A stretch of DNA of 64,000 nt from Rhodocollybia butyracea (taxonomy: Eukaryota; Basidiomycota; Agaricomycetes; Agaricales; Omphalotaceae): the NCBI GenBank assembly GCA_015501585.1, contig JADNRY010000050.1:1-64000 (forward strand). The letters are read 5' to 3'. The position numbers were made by a program, and so were the translations under genes. This document shows, piece after piece, positions 1-11,495 of this stretch (position 1 is its first letter; each line of letters opens with the position of its first letter). Under the pieces are notes generated by a model. It ran no database searches. It saw nothing but the letters and a program-made list of their open reading frames with translations, and was not told the origin of the DNA.

Positions 1-289
1 CCCTCTTTTATTCTATTCTCGCCCACTTCAATCCATTTTGTCTTCTGTCCTCTGCCATCAAAACACCGCAGGCCTTCCACGTTTCTCAATTTCTCATGAT
101 CATTGTCCAAACTTTCCCAATCGCTTGTATCTGGCAAAGGGCATATATCGGGAAGAAACACCTTCAAGAAATGCTTTGCTTTGTTCAACAGGTCGACAGG
201 GATGAATATAGCGGAAGAACCGCCTGTGCCGTTTCGTTCCTCCTCGACCTTGTGAACCAAGTGGGATGCCAAAAAGGACCAGGAGCTGT
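1..289 (-). CDS. Partial exon of an unrecognised gene, cut by the window edge
   Basis: On the minus strand one frame stays open from about base 289 to the left edge and has a coding look: it begins near EQDSSWSFLASHLVHKVEEE and continues through FIPVDLLNKAKHFLKVFLPD. Sequence upstream (about 290-340) looks like a small intron with a GTATGA donor and an ACAAG acceptor. No start codon lies in this exon, so it is internal, and the C-terminus is outside the window. I do not recognise the family. The shorter open stretches in other frames over the same bases look like shadows. Confidence 0.4.
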
Positions 290-1210
290 CTTGTTCGGGT
301 GAACATGTCACATAAAAGGGTACCGAATGTCTTTCATACCTTGTCCTTGGCCAGGATCAGCACATATATGTCGATCGAATCTCCGTGGCCAAAGTAGGGT
401 GTACGCGACAGGAAGCTTCAAGGCGTCATAGCGGGGTCCCTTATCTGTATCGTCGCGTGAAAGCCAACCTGATTAGATCGTTGGTGACCTAGATCAAAAT
501 GCTCGCATGTACCATCTCTGATCTCAGGCGTCGCACTCCTTCCACTTGCCCTTTCCGAGTTTCCTGAGCACCCCCCTGTGCTCCCACCTTTCGATCCTAG
601 TTACCACGCGCGCCAGCGTTCAGCATCAAACACTTAACCACGTTAGGCCTAGCTTTGAGCGTACAATTGGCTCATCGTCAAATGTGCTCAAATCATTGCG
701 ATGTGCACGCTTGAGTTATCAGTGAAATCTGCTGTTTGGAACAACCTAATGATAAGTAGTGGCAAAAAGTCTTCAATGTCTTCGGCAGAGAACTGCGGAA
801 CACTTGCATTGTCATGCAAGTGTCTGATATTTTAGTTCTCCTAAACCCCAGATTATTTGTAGGACATAATTATCGTCGTTGACTTAAGCTACCGTTGGAC
901 TCGGTTCCCTCGAATGTGGATGCGGTTTTTCACCGGCGATTCTTTGAATCGATCTCAGCTGGAACGATCCCATTCCGAGTAACTCGGAATCCTCAATAAA
1001 ATAGTAATTGATCACTGTTGTGGCTGTTACTACAATCTATCTATCTACCAACTGTTACTGGAACCCTTTTACTAGAATAGTATAATGAACCATACTCATT
1101 TTGTACAGGAGCAACTGATTTATATAAACGATGGAACCAAGAACAGGCCCATGTCTTCGTCCTAATCCACTCTGACTATAACTCTTGAGTATTCGTTTTA
1201 AGTCTTCGAC
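290..1210. other. Stretch without a supported gene
   Basis: It probably holds further exons of the edge gene on the minus strand (about 290-540), but I could not fix splice sites. From about 540 to 1210 I see no convincing coding frame, repeat or RNA gene. Confidence 0.3.
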
Positions 1211-2521
1211 ATGAACCTCGCTTTGTACAAAGACTGCAAAACGTACAATTATCACTACTACTTCAAGTCTCCTACAATCACCCTTTTCTCGTGTTGTTGC
1301 ATGGTTTTCCGTCCTCGTCTAAAGATTGGCGTAAGTAGGTATGCACCTGTATGCGCCTTGTATTCCAAAGTTTCGCTTGAATCCTTCGACTAATTGCGTT
1401 TACCTGCATGTGTGTATAGGGAGGAGAAAGGATTCGGTCTGATTGTACCTGATATGCTTGCATACGGTGGTACATCAAAGCCCTTGGATGTAGCAGCATA
1501 GAGTCCAAGTATTGTGGCGAGAGATATTATCGACATCTTGGACCACGAGAAGGTGCAGAAGGCTATATTCATTGGACATGACTGGTGAATTTTAGATAAG
1601 ATCCCAACAGTGAAGGTCATCACTCTCTTGATACTATTCACCCAGGGGCTCGCGAACCACTAGCCGAATTTCCGAGATATTCTCAGACCGCGTGATAGCG
1701 GCCGCATTTTTTGCTATCATAGGCCGCATTCCGCCTATAGTATGTAGAGTTTGATTACGAAAGGACTTTGGCTGTTCAGAAGGAGACGTTTGGAATGAGC
1801 TGATTGGGTACTGGCAATTATTCCCATCAAACGATACGTGGAAAGTGGCTGAAGAGAACGTAAGCCAGGTCCAGATGAGTTCAAAGGTGTTTCTTTCGCT
1901 CATGGATTTTTCTTTAGATGAAAAACTTCATCAATATATATTAGTCTATCCGGATGACCCAAAAATATGGAAGACCAATATTGCTCCCCTTGGTGCGCTG
2001 AGAAGTGCGTTGGCGAGTGGGAAGACGTATCCCCCTCCATCATGGATGACTGCTGAAGTAACTCGTTACGAACATATGGATTCCGATTTGTGACGTTAAT
2101 GCGTAACGCGATGCATCATAGGAACGGAAGGAAAACATCGAAGCCCTGATGCGCGGTGGCCTTATCGTTGATCTACAAGTTCATACTTTCAAGCTTGTCC
2201 GCAGAGGATGCCAAAAGTTCGTTGTTTATTTACTTAATATTTAACAGTGCTGAGATGTCATTCGTCTATACCTTCGCATTGACAATGGTTTCTCTGGACA
2301 AATATGTTCTTAATATGCCTATTTTCTTCGGCGCGGCGCTTGAGGATTATATTGGTCTACCTAGTATCGGCGGGGCAGCTGTTGCAAAGGCCTGCACAAA
2401 CGTTACTGTCAAAGATTTCCAAGCGAACCATTGGCCCGTTTTGCAAGTGCCGGACAGGGAGCTGTTAAGCTGGATTAGGGCACGTTTGAAGGACCAAAGA
2501 TATATGACTGTCCTGCAGTAG
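1211..2521 (+). pseudogene. Decayed epoxide hydrolase (alpha/beta-hydrolase fold)
   Basis: Pieces of a soluble epoxide hydrolase appear in order but in different frames. At 1211 the start is MNLALYKDCKTYNYHYYF. Near 1285-1330 another frame gives LVLLHGFPSSSKDWRK, the HGFP oxyanion motif, followed by a TAG where family members have Gln before an intron. Around 1430-1590 comes GFGLIVPDMLAYGGTSKP, an in-frame TAG, then IFIGHDW with the nucleophile-elbow Asp. At 1760-2090 come the cap-domain region (FGNELIGYWQLFPSNDTWK) and DPKIWKTNIAPLGALRSAL. At 2400-2520 the tail VKDFQANHWPVLQVPDRELL holds the His motif. The stops and frame changes cannot all be explained by introns, so I call it a pseudogene. 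Confidence 0.75.
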
Positions 2522-3150
2522 ATTACCATTATACTTTGGTAAGCATGGTGATTTACTCTAATAGGAAACACGGCTCCTTGAGACTGCTGAGTGTGGTTAC
2601 TACTAGTTCTGATACTGATTACGTTCTGTTTCCATAATAGGAGATCGAGGTGGGTTCTTTCGGTCATTACCCAAGTCCATTGGGCTTAACCCTGACCGGG
2701 AACTGACGTCGCAATACTGGTATGTAATTTAGTGGAGTCAAGGGAATCAGTGGTGACTCGGATAACCGCCGGAGGTACATTCAGAGTCAGTCGCTAGACT
2801 TAGGTTCTTCTAACTGTTCAGGTTTTCCGTAGCGTTATCTTGTACACCGGAGCCCTGCTCGTGGTCCCCATCGTGATAGAGGCGATTACCAGTGGCAGTT
2901 CGTTTGCTCGGGCCATCTTATTCATTGCCTCGAAGAGCTATGGTTTCAAAGCTGTGGTTCTCAACAACTTCTCAAGGATTAAATTCACCTCGTGTTATAC
3001 AGCCATAAGAATTAAATATACAGGTACAGGGAAGTTAATCTAGAGCTTTGGATTTTACGGAGCTACGTATGTAAATCGAAGCACAACTCTGTGCTCCGAC
3101 CAGAATAGTTTTGACTCCTTCGAGTGTCCACCAGGGGATTTTTTCCTGTC
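2522..3150. other. No supported gene; possible gene remnants
   Basis: Short frames on the plus strand have some coding flavour (2639-2720 reads GDRGGFFRSLPKSIGLNPDR; 2840-3040 reads a hydrophobic stretch), but they do not join into a gene and I cannot name them. Confidence 0.25.
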
Positions 3151-4680
3151 TCAAAAAGGCTCGTATCTGGAAGGATCGGACATTTCAGATATCAAATCCC
3201 ACTGTGAACTGGGAGTACTGCTAGCATATCCGCCATCTTCATTATCTTCTGAGCCTGTATCAATGTCACTGGCGCTCGAGAGAGAGGGAGAGCGCCTGTC
3301 ATTGCTGGATATACTAGGGGAAGGGCTCGGGGCAGTGGCGAAAGACCGAAGAGAAAGTGAAGGAGAAGGGGCTCGAGGATGGGGGTATGTGGGCGCAAAG
3401 AAGTCATCCTCAGCGTCGGAAAATAGCGGTAGTCTATCTTCAGGGTAAGGGATGCTTCTGGAGATTCTGCGAGTTTTCGGGGGAGAACTCCCTTCATGTT
3501 CTGCATCAGATGATAGTTCTATAGCAAATGGATCTGACTGAGAATCGGAGGCTATATGCTCTAGGGATCTTTTGGGGGCTTTTTCTTTCCCTTTCTGTCG
3601 CAAGAATTGGCTAAACCGATCGTCAACATCTGACTGGCCCCCTTCGGAATCAGAAGGAGGAGTAGATTCGCTACCACTAGTGTTAGCCTCTTTGTAATCA
3701 GAAAGGAAAATGGCGGATCGGATGGTTTCCACACTAGAGGTACGTTTCAACCACTTCGGCCACGACTGAGTCTGCCCATCTTCCCATTGTATTAGTTTTT
3801 CCCGTTCCTTTTCGTGCCTGGACAGCATCTCGTCCCAAAGCGTTTTTGGAGCTGCTTTGGTCAAGAATTTGGACCGGACCATCCAATCGGTATCGAGAAC
3901 GGCTAGACAAGTGGTGTCTTTCCATTCTTGTTCTACCATACTGTAGAAGGCGCGCCGGCGTTGTCCCTCGTAGACAAATCGCCTAGGAATTTGTTGGAAT
4001 TTCACTTGAAGGATGAGAATTGAGGTACTTACATTGACATGAGAAGCCGCATCGCCTCCTCTTTGGCAAAGGTGTCGAGTAAATTGACTTGTACGCGATG
4101 GCAGCCCATGTTTCTGAACGCTTCTTCGAGAACGAGCCCAAGGGCCTCTTTCGCATATCCTCGTTGACGGTGCGCGTCCGTAATAATGATGCCAAGGGAA
4201 AGCTCTCCTAGTGATCCACCGGGAGGAAATGGAGGGGCCTGAGTGGGAATCAGATATGCGAGGCCTGGTTGGAAGATCGTTAGTGTCATCCAAGTCTGAC
4301 TAGGAGTCATACGTACCAATGGGTAGACCAGCCTCATCGGAGCCGACATCAGACGGCAAATTCTGTTGCGTCGAATGAAAAGGTGAACTGGCAGAGCCCA
4401 CTTGAGTTGAGGAGCGAGAGCTATCTATAACTGTGTGGAGTGGCACTTCGTCTTTTAGCCACAAATTTTGCTCTGCTCGAGGTTGGCTGCGCAGACAAAT
4501 GACGCCGAAGAAGGCAGTTCTACAGGCAAACGTAAACAGGTCCTCCTGAGGAAAGCTGGCCTCGACAGAGCACAATTGTAGCTCCTCATACATAGAGGTT
4601 ATATCATGCAGAATAGAGAAGCGTTGTGTATCGATTCCTGAGGTCACAATGAGTCTGTTGGAAACGAGGTTGGGTATCAT
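3151..4680 (-). CDS. GNAT-family N-acetyltransferase with long disordered tail
   Basis: Three exons: 4680-4317, 4264-4033 and 3982-3151, separated by introns of 52 and 50 bases (donors GTACGT and GTAAGT, acceptors CAG and TAG). Phases join cleanly to about 475 residues. The middle of the protein has the acetyl-CoA binding motif of RimJ/RimL-type GNATs: LGIIITDAHRQRGYAKEAL, then FRNMGCHRVQVNLLDT. The join into exon 3 restores the family's last strand (MSMRFVYEGQRRRAFYSM). The final ~220 residues are rich in Ser, Asp, Glu and Pro and look disordered. The substrate cannot be read from sequence. It is divergent from the SREBP gene. Confidence 0.8.
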
Positions 4681-5066
4681 GATGATGGTGATAGAAAGAA
4701 GCTAGCGCTATTCACAGAGCCCCATGATACTTATACTAGAAGGAAGCGCTAAAAACCATATATCATGGTATGTACTTGATGTAAGTTACAATGATAGCAT
4801 GCACAGCAGGATGTTCCACGAGTCCAGCCTCTGAGCGACTGCGCATACGTAGCACAATCAAGCGATGAGAGTCCTTTATAAGAGGTGCAGAGATTTCAAG
4901 AGCGCCCATACAGCATAACAATGCAGGCGGGACAGTAACGGGTATCAAGGGAGAACTGACTCGGATTCGACTCAGCAGTGAGCGTCAATCTTGCTAAATC
5001 ATTGGGCGCTAATCGTACACATGACCATTGCATAATTTCTAGTGGTCTGATTTTGAGCGCTAAACA

Positions 5067-5180
5067 ATGTCGGACGACTTTGAAAGGGAGGTTATTGCTT
5101 TCTTCCAACCTTCATGTCTTCACCATCTCATAGCTCTGATTTTTCTACACAAGGCTCTCCGCAACCCGAATTGGAATTAG
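5067..5180 (+). promoter_or_regulatory. Upstream ORF overlapping the SREBP start codon
   Basis: An ATG at 5067 opens a 37-codon frame that runs past the SREBP ATG at 5114 in another frame and stops at 5180. If it is in the mRNA leader it would compete with the main start. The leader has not been mapped, so this depends on where transcription begins. The 433-base gap between the GNAT and SREBP start codons must hold both promoters. Confidence 0.4.
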
Positions 5181-8100
5181 ACCCGTCAGACCCATTGAAT
5201 CTCCTACTTCGAAATTCTGACAGTATGGACGATTCATCTGCGGGCGGAAGTCCTCCAGACTGGTCACAGTTTTCAACTCTTTGGTCCTCTCCAGATGCAG
5301 TGACTGGGGAAAGTAACGCCAAAGACTTTTCTGACATGGTGGATTTCAGTATGCCTCTGGGCTCTGAACTGGACTTTACTTCCCAAATGGCTATCGATCC
5401 GCATGCTCTACATTTTGATTATGCTCAGAAACTAGGGTTTAACGACTTTTCCATGTCGAATGACTTACCTTCTAGTCAAGATTTTCCGTTTACATTCCAA
5501 TCAGATCTGTCACCTTCGAATCCGCCGCATGAACGAAGACTCAGTGTCACTTCCTCCTCTTCGTCGTCTGGCGCATCTCTGTCCCCAATAGTTAAATCTG
5601 CTTCCGTCCCTTCATCTCTAGCTCCTTCCGAGTCAGTTCCTCCTGTTTCTTTGGATCCAGCTGCTGAAGAATTAGCTGAGAGAGTGCGGCAGTCAGCAGG
5701 AATAACGCTTGCGGTACTCATGGACCACTTGCAACAGAACAACCTTGGTATGCTAGTCTATACAGCAAATATCTTTCCTACTTATTTGTTCTCTAGGAAC
5801 TTCTATGTTCACTGACCAGCCTTCTTCAATGCCTGTATATGGCGATGTGTCATCCTCGTCACAATCAGGACAATCTTCGGGGTCATCTACCTCTTCCGCC
5901 GCCTCTACTCCTCCACCAACAACTCCTCCGCCTTCAGAGCCCGTTATATCGAACCTCGGCATTCATGTGCCCAGTGTCAATACATACATTGGCGCTGGTG
6001 GATCCATGGGTATGATTGCCCGACCAAAAACTAGTCATACAACAATTGAACGACGATATCGAACCAACTTGAACGCCAGGATTATGAGCTTGAGAATGGC
6101 TGTTCCTGCTCTTCGAGTACTAGAGGATAAGGAAGGAAGTGGAGTCGGCGGCGGGGGAAAGAAAGGCAAAGGAAAAAACGCCACGTTAGGAAAGAACGTC
6201 ATCTTTGGGAGCAAGGTAAAGAAAGAAGGAGAGGATGGGGAGGATGTGGTTGACGTTATCGATGACAGAGGGTTCGTCGATGGTGTTAAAGTAGCGAGAA
6301 AGTGCAGCAAAGCCAATGTGTTGGGAAAGGCTGTAGAGTACATCCGGTGAGCTTTTTTTTTCGTGGTTGTGTTTGATTTTTGAGCTCATGTATGCGCAGC
6401 GTTCTCAAAAAGAGAGAATTGCGTCTCAAACGCGAACAAGATGGTTTAAAGGCCCTAGTGAATAGCCTAGTCGGCGGCCCTAACCTGCTGCGCGAGTGGG
6501 AACGAGAATGGAAGGAGAGATTTGGCGGCTCAGAGAAGGATGAGGTGGAAGGAGAAGATATCGATGATGCAGGAAGTGATGATGAAGGCATGGGTAGCGG
6601 GGATGAGGATGATGCTGATGACGAAGGATTAAGGAAAAGGAAAAAAGCGAAGATTACCCCGGCGAAGGAAAAGCGACCTCCTCCTCCTCCTCCTCAACCC
6701 ATTGTCCTTCCCGATGGAAGCGTCGTCGTTCCAGAAAAGCGCAAACGTGGCCGCCCTCGTAAAGTTGTCCCCCCTCCCGTAACTGCTGCCTTGGTTGATC
6801 CCACTCCTGGGAACCATTCCTCAGTCCCCCAAGTTCCTGTGGCACAGCCACATTATCCCCAACCTGCGCAATACCTGTTGGCCACTTTTGCGTTATTCTC
6901 CTTTTTCAATAATCCTTTGTCTTCCTCTTCTCCGTCTCATACTCCTCCTAACCATTCGCACACCGGAACTATTCTTACTCACAACCTGCCTCTATCAACC
7001 GACGTATATTCTACGGAATGGTCATGGCATGATGTTGCTCAAGGCTTCCATCTACTAGTTTCTATCCTCGTTTTCTCTTCCATTCTAGCCCCTTGGTTGC
7101 CCAGTATCCTCCAATATGTCAGGTCCAAATATGTGTCATTCAAAAAAGTTTCGTTGCGACCAGTCGCTTTACCTAAACCATCTCCATCTCATTTGGCATC
7201 ATTGGTCGTTGCGCTTTCCCCTTCTCGTAGAGGCACTGAAACCGAGGCTACTGGGCTACGACGGGCACTCGATGGTCATCGTGGCATCTATGCAACCGCG
7301 AGAGCTATCATAGTAAAATCGAAAGAGAACATCGGTTTTGAGCAAGCCGGGTTAGAACAAAGGGCATGGGTTAGGTTAGGTGAACTTGCAGTTCTAGGAG
7401 GTTTGTTTTTGTTGTCTTTTTATTCAGAACGTACGCTAATATCCATTTAGGCGAAACGTCTTTACTCGATCGCGCGTTGACATGCTGGCACATGCGATCT
7501 CACCTTTCCTGGTTCACTGCCAGTGCCGCCGACCTCTCCACTCTTGCCTTGGCTATGTGGCCTTTAGGTCACTTTGTCCACCGTCACGCTCGTTCTGTAT
7601 GGGAAGCTGCCCGTGCCCGAAAGGGCTTCAGCGGTGTGCGCGAAGGCGGCGTCGGCGTTCAAGTAAGACCTCACGAACGACTGGTGCTTGAAAATATGAC
7701 CCTTGAACAAGCGATCTCCTGCTTCAGGTCCCCGGTAACATTAAAAAGCCAAGCGAGCGAGTGGAGCCGGTACTCCCCGATTGGCGTGCTCGCTTGCATA
7801 CTCGTTAAAGAGCGAGTGAAGCGTCATCTGGAGACGATGTTTGTCAGGACGGTGTTCCCAAGCGAACAATGCTATGAGCTTGAAGACGGGTCCGCCAATG
7901 CAGCCAATGTTACCGAGGACAAGGAAGAGGAGGAGCGGAGGCAGACTATCGAGGCCGCCAGGTCTCTCGGTGGGAGGATGGCCGAGCTTGGTGATACGCT
8001 ACAGAGAATGTGGACAATGGGTGTCTGGGAACTTGATGACATCACCATTCCCTATGACGAGAGCAACCAGGAACTTGATCTCGATGCTGAGATTCGTGTA

Positions 8101-8382
8101 CTGCTTAACGCGTTGATCCTATACCGCCAAATCTTCTCTTCTTCCATTCTAGGATCAGTGGAGAACGGTCACAGCTCAGGAATCTCTATTCTACTCAGTC
8201 CTCCTCCAAGTCCCGTTCGACAGGATGTGAAGCTGCATTATGCTCTCCGACGTGTTTTGGGCTCCAGCGTTTTTGACGCGGGCAGTGATAATGATAACGG
8301 ACTAGGTGGTGCGTTGGAGGATGCTAGAGACAGACTTGTTGATATGTTGGTGGAATGTGAACGAGCTAGAAGGATGCTCTGA
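5114..8382 (+). CDS. SRE1: Sterol regulatory element-binding protein (bHLH-zip, membrane-bound)
   Basis: Four exons (5114-5747, 5797-6346, 6400-7400, 7451-8382) join in phase to about 1038 residues. The N-terminus is acidic and Ser/Pro-rich, fitting an activation domain. The bHLH starts near residue 289 with SHTTIERRYRTNLNARI; Tyr299 replaces the Arg of ordinary bHLH proteins, the hallmark of SREBPs. The second helix (KANVLGKAVEYIRVLKKREL) leads into a zipper. The HLH loop is long (about 60 residues), Gly/Lys- then acid-rich. Two hydrophobic segments at about 553-570 and 610-632 would form the ER hairpin, followed by a C-terminal regulatory part. In fungi such factors sense sterol or oxygen and are released by proteolysis. 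The gene symbol is by family, not by orthology test. Confidence 0.88.
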
Positions 8383-8856
8383 ATAAGTTATAGTTGTAAC
8401 ATTGATTTATGTGATATGTTTTGCTTGCGATATCCTTACTAATTATATCTAAGAGGCTGGAGTTATTACCAGACGGCGTACTCCAATTGTAATCTACAGC
8501 CGTTTGTGTTAATTTTTCTTTTTACAAAATATCACAGTACCAATGTAACCTTCAGTAGCCCTATCCTTTGTGTCTTTTCGATATCTTTCTCCTCAGGCCT
8601 CAGGCCTCAGCATTTTGGCAGAGGCACGCCAGCTCACAATGTTCTCTGGGACTCGCTTTCAAGCACTGTGGGGATTTGCGATTGTGGACCTGACCCTCTA
8701 TAAAGTTGCCACATGCTAAAAGGACGCTTGAAAGCATGGACTGCGTAATTACTTATCTGCAGCAAAGTATCGATTTCAAGCGCCGACTTATCGTGGAACA
8801 TTTGATACTCATAGATACAAATACACACTAGTACACTAACTAGTATTCCTCTTACT
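8383..8856. other. Convergent 3' region
   Basis: AT-rich sequence between the stops of the SREBP gene (plus) and the sedolisin gene (minus). It should hold both 3' untranslated regions. No coding frame is convincing. Confidence 0.5.
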
Positions 8857-11427
8857 TTACGCTCCGGCAGCAGCGAGAAGGCTTGCAAAGTTTGGAGTAC
8901 CTAAGCCTGTGACGGGGTCCCCTGCAAAAAAGCGTCATGTTAATGTTTTGAGGGAAAATAGCATACATACATCCAGCTTTGGCAGGGAAGCCGTTGGTTC
9001 CACCTGTAGCGATTGAAAATAATCAGTTGGCAAGCTTTGATGCCCAGACCATGCCTGCTTACATCCAGGGTTGTCACCTTGGGAAAAAATTTGAGATAAG
9101 AATGAGTGTTTTAATCTAAAAATGGCTCACCGGTTGTGATGTCAAAGAGTGCCGTAGGATGCGCGTACAAGCTGTGAGAAACTAGTGAGCACTCGAGATA
9201 CGGAGATAGTTCGAAACACTTGCAATGGGTTTAAGAAGCCAAGTGGCGACTTTCCAGCGGCAACAAGACGACTGAGATGATTGTCAGTGAACGTATAATG
9301 ATTGGTTAATGTAGGCACTGACTCGTTAATCAATGCAATAACACTGGCGAAGATTGGGCTGGCACAAGAAGTACCATCAACAAGCTCAGCTCCACCTAAG
9401 AAAACTGGATCAGAGTAGGTCGCTCTCTAGAGGACTTCTTTTGCTCACCTCCGTTAGCGATCTCGACACTGACACCTTGGGCAGCAACATCAGGGAAGCC
9501 CCGACCAGCGGTGGAGAAATGACCCCGGTTGGTGCTACCAAGGGCGGTCAAGTAATTTGCAACAACTGTCGTCTGGTAAGAAGGACGAGCAAAAATGTTG
9601 GAGAAGCCACCAGAAGAGAATGATGCGGAAGTCTCTTTTATGCCTTGGGTAGCGCCGACAGAAGCTGGTGGAGATTTAGGAAAACGCTTCACAATGCAAC
9701 AGAAAGGCGCACTCAGGAAGGGGCACCCACTCGGGAATGTCGGAATGAAAGTGGTGCAAGATTGTGATTGACTTCCGGACTTTTTTTTATTTAGGAATTA
9801 GTAATTCGTAGTGATTCGCGACAAGTTTCTGAGTTTGGGAGGACTCACAACACCACCGTCGCCTTGTTATTAGTCAGTAGGCGTATCAGCGCAAATTGCC
9901 TGAGTTTACTCACCGGACGCGAAAAGGATAGAAACTCCTCGGGTACCTACGGCTCGCATTGAGTTTATCGACTGAAACTCGAAGACTGTGGAAATACCTG
10001 CGGTCATGTATGCATCGCAAAGCTGGTTGGCCTGGGTGGAAGTGATATCAGGCTCATCGAAACCATAGCTAAGAATGAGTTAGCTGCATTGTTGCAGTAC
10101 GAATCCCGAGAAGGGTATGAATGAACCTGGTCGTAAGAACCTGCAATGCAATATATAGATCAAACGATATTGGCGTGAGCCAGTCTGACTCACATGAGGA
10201 GGCGAAGTTTGGCGGTTGATATTGTTCATGATATCAAGGAATCCATCCAGGCCATCGCTGTTACTTTCGCCAACAGAGATGAAAACCACCGGTACCCCAT
10301 TGGCTACGCCAACGGTATACTTCAAGGGGAGTTAGCGGAAGTAGGCGCATATCACAACTTCAGTGGCAAACCTGCACGTCCAAGTTCTAATATTTATACT
10401 TGAATGAAAACAAGCCGAATAAGGAATATCAAACAGTGAGCTCACAGCTTCGACACCAGCATCCCCGGCATTTTGAGGATCCGAGCCGCCATCCAAAGTT
10501 TGGAGGGTAAAAGTGGTAGTTGGTGCAACATTAGGAGCAAGATTTTCCAAGAAGAGCTCCAAATCTGCGGTCTTCAGACTGATGGTTAACTAAAAAATCT
10601 TCAGCATATGTGCCATCTCACCTGAGGCCACTGGTCAATGAATCCAGATACACCAAGTGTATTGGACTTCTGAGTAGCCTTGGTGGTTGGAATTCCATAT
10701 AAGTCTTGTAGACAGGTAGGAGTGACGACTGAGTTACAAGCAGTGGGGGCGGTGAGCGCTCTGCTGGCAGTATTGTTCGAGAGACTAGTACTACTAGGAA
10801 CCGGAACGTGGAATTTGGGGCCTCTGGATATCCTCACGAAATCAGTACTGGGATGAAGCAGGTTGATGTGTGGCTGCAAGTCGGCGGGAATAGAGTATGC
10901 TAATGTCCTGGTCAGTTGGGTCTCACCACCGATTTCGGTGAACAGTTGATAATCGGCTTCGAAGAGCGAGTTGGCGGTGGACACAGGAACAGAAAATGCC
11001 AACCAATCATCGAATGCACCAGTGGTGGTAATGTCCGTGATACCGTTTTCATTCAACCAGGAAGTGACTGCCTGTACAGTGGCGGGGCTTGGGCCTGCAA
11101 GGGCTTTTGCCTATAGCTCGGTTTAGTGAAAAGAGCTAAAAATATGACCTCAATACATACTTCTTCGAAGCTCAAGTGCTGGCCATACAAAGCATTTCCG
11201 GGTGTACTGACGTCAAATAGTGTCTGCTCCAGGCTGTCTCTGTCTGTAGCAGTGAGAGCGACTTTCAAGTTCAGAGTCGTATCGGGGTTCGGGGCACCGG
11301 CATTCGCAAAATGAACTGGGAGCTCGCGCGATTCGAGTACAACCATGGATCGACGACTGGGGATACCAGCCGCCATCGAGGTAGCGAGTCCAGTGAGGAG
11401 GGCGGAGTAATAAACGAGGCGAACCAT
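8857..11427 (-). CDS. Secreted S53 peptidase (sedolisin / tripeptidyl-peptidase 1-like)
   Basis: I count 16 introns of about 50-60 bases. The start at 11427 (MVRLVYYSALLTGLATSMAA) gives a signal peptide and lies about 60 bases after a TATA box. A pro-domain follows (exon 11110-10622), then the catalytic core. The E-x3-D pair reads VEA|NLD across an intron, with the Asp on a 15-base exon. The oxyanion-side Asp is in ILFASGD, and the Ser is in DGTSCASP. Family-typical stretches include RGFPDVAAQG, SPLGFLNP and DPVTGLGTPNF near the end. One intron (9172-9223) seems to be GC-AG. Such enzymes digest proteins outside the cell at acid pH. Splices were chosen by phase and motif continuity, so single boundaries may be off. 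Confidence 0.88.
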
Positions 11428-11486
11428 GATGCCAACTGCGAGACTGGAGGGGAAAGACCACTGGGTAACAGGCAAACTCGCAAGAG

Positions 11487-11494
11487 CTTTTATA
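11487..11494 (-). promoter_or_regulatory. TATA box of the sedolisin gene
   Basis: TATAAAAG on the minus strand, 60 bases before the chosen ATG at 11427. A start site 25-35 bases downstream would exclude the in-frame ATG-like extension further up, which supports the chosen start. Confidence 0.6.
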
Positions 11495-11495
11495 C

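Noticed and set aside
6035..6591. Minus-strand frames over the SREBP bHLH exon
   Set aside because: Composition artefact of the charged loop; the plus strand carries the domain and fitting splice sites.
10572..10621. Frameshift in the sedolisin at this intron
   Set aside because: The CAG acceptor breaks phase, but an AAG acceptor 7 bases earlier restores WPQ-TADLELF with a 50-base intron, so no lesion is required.
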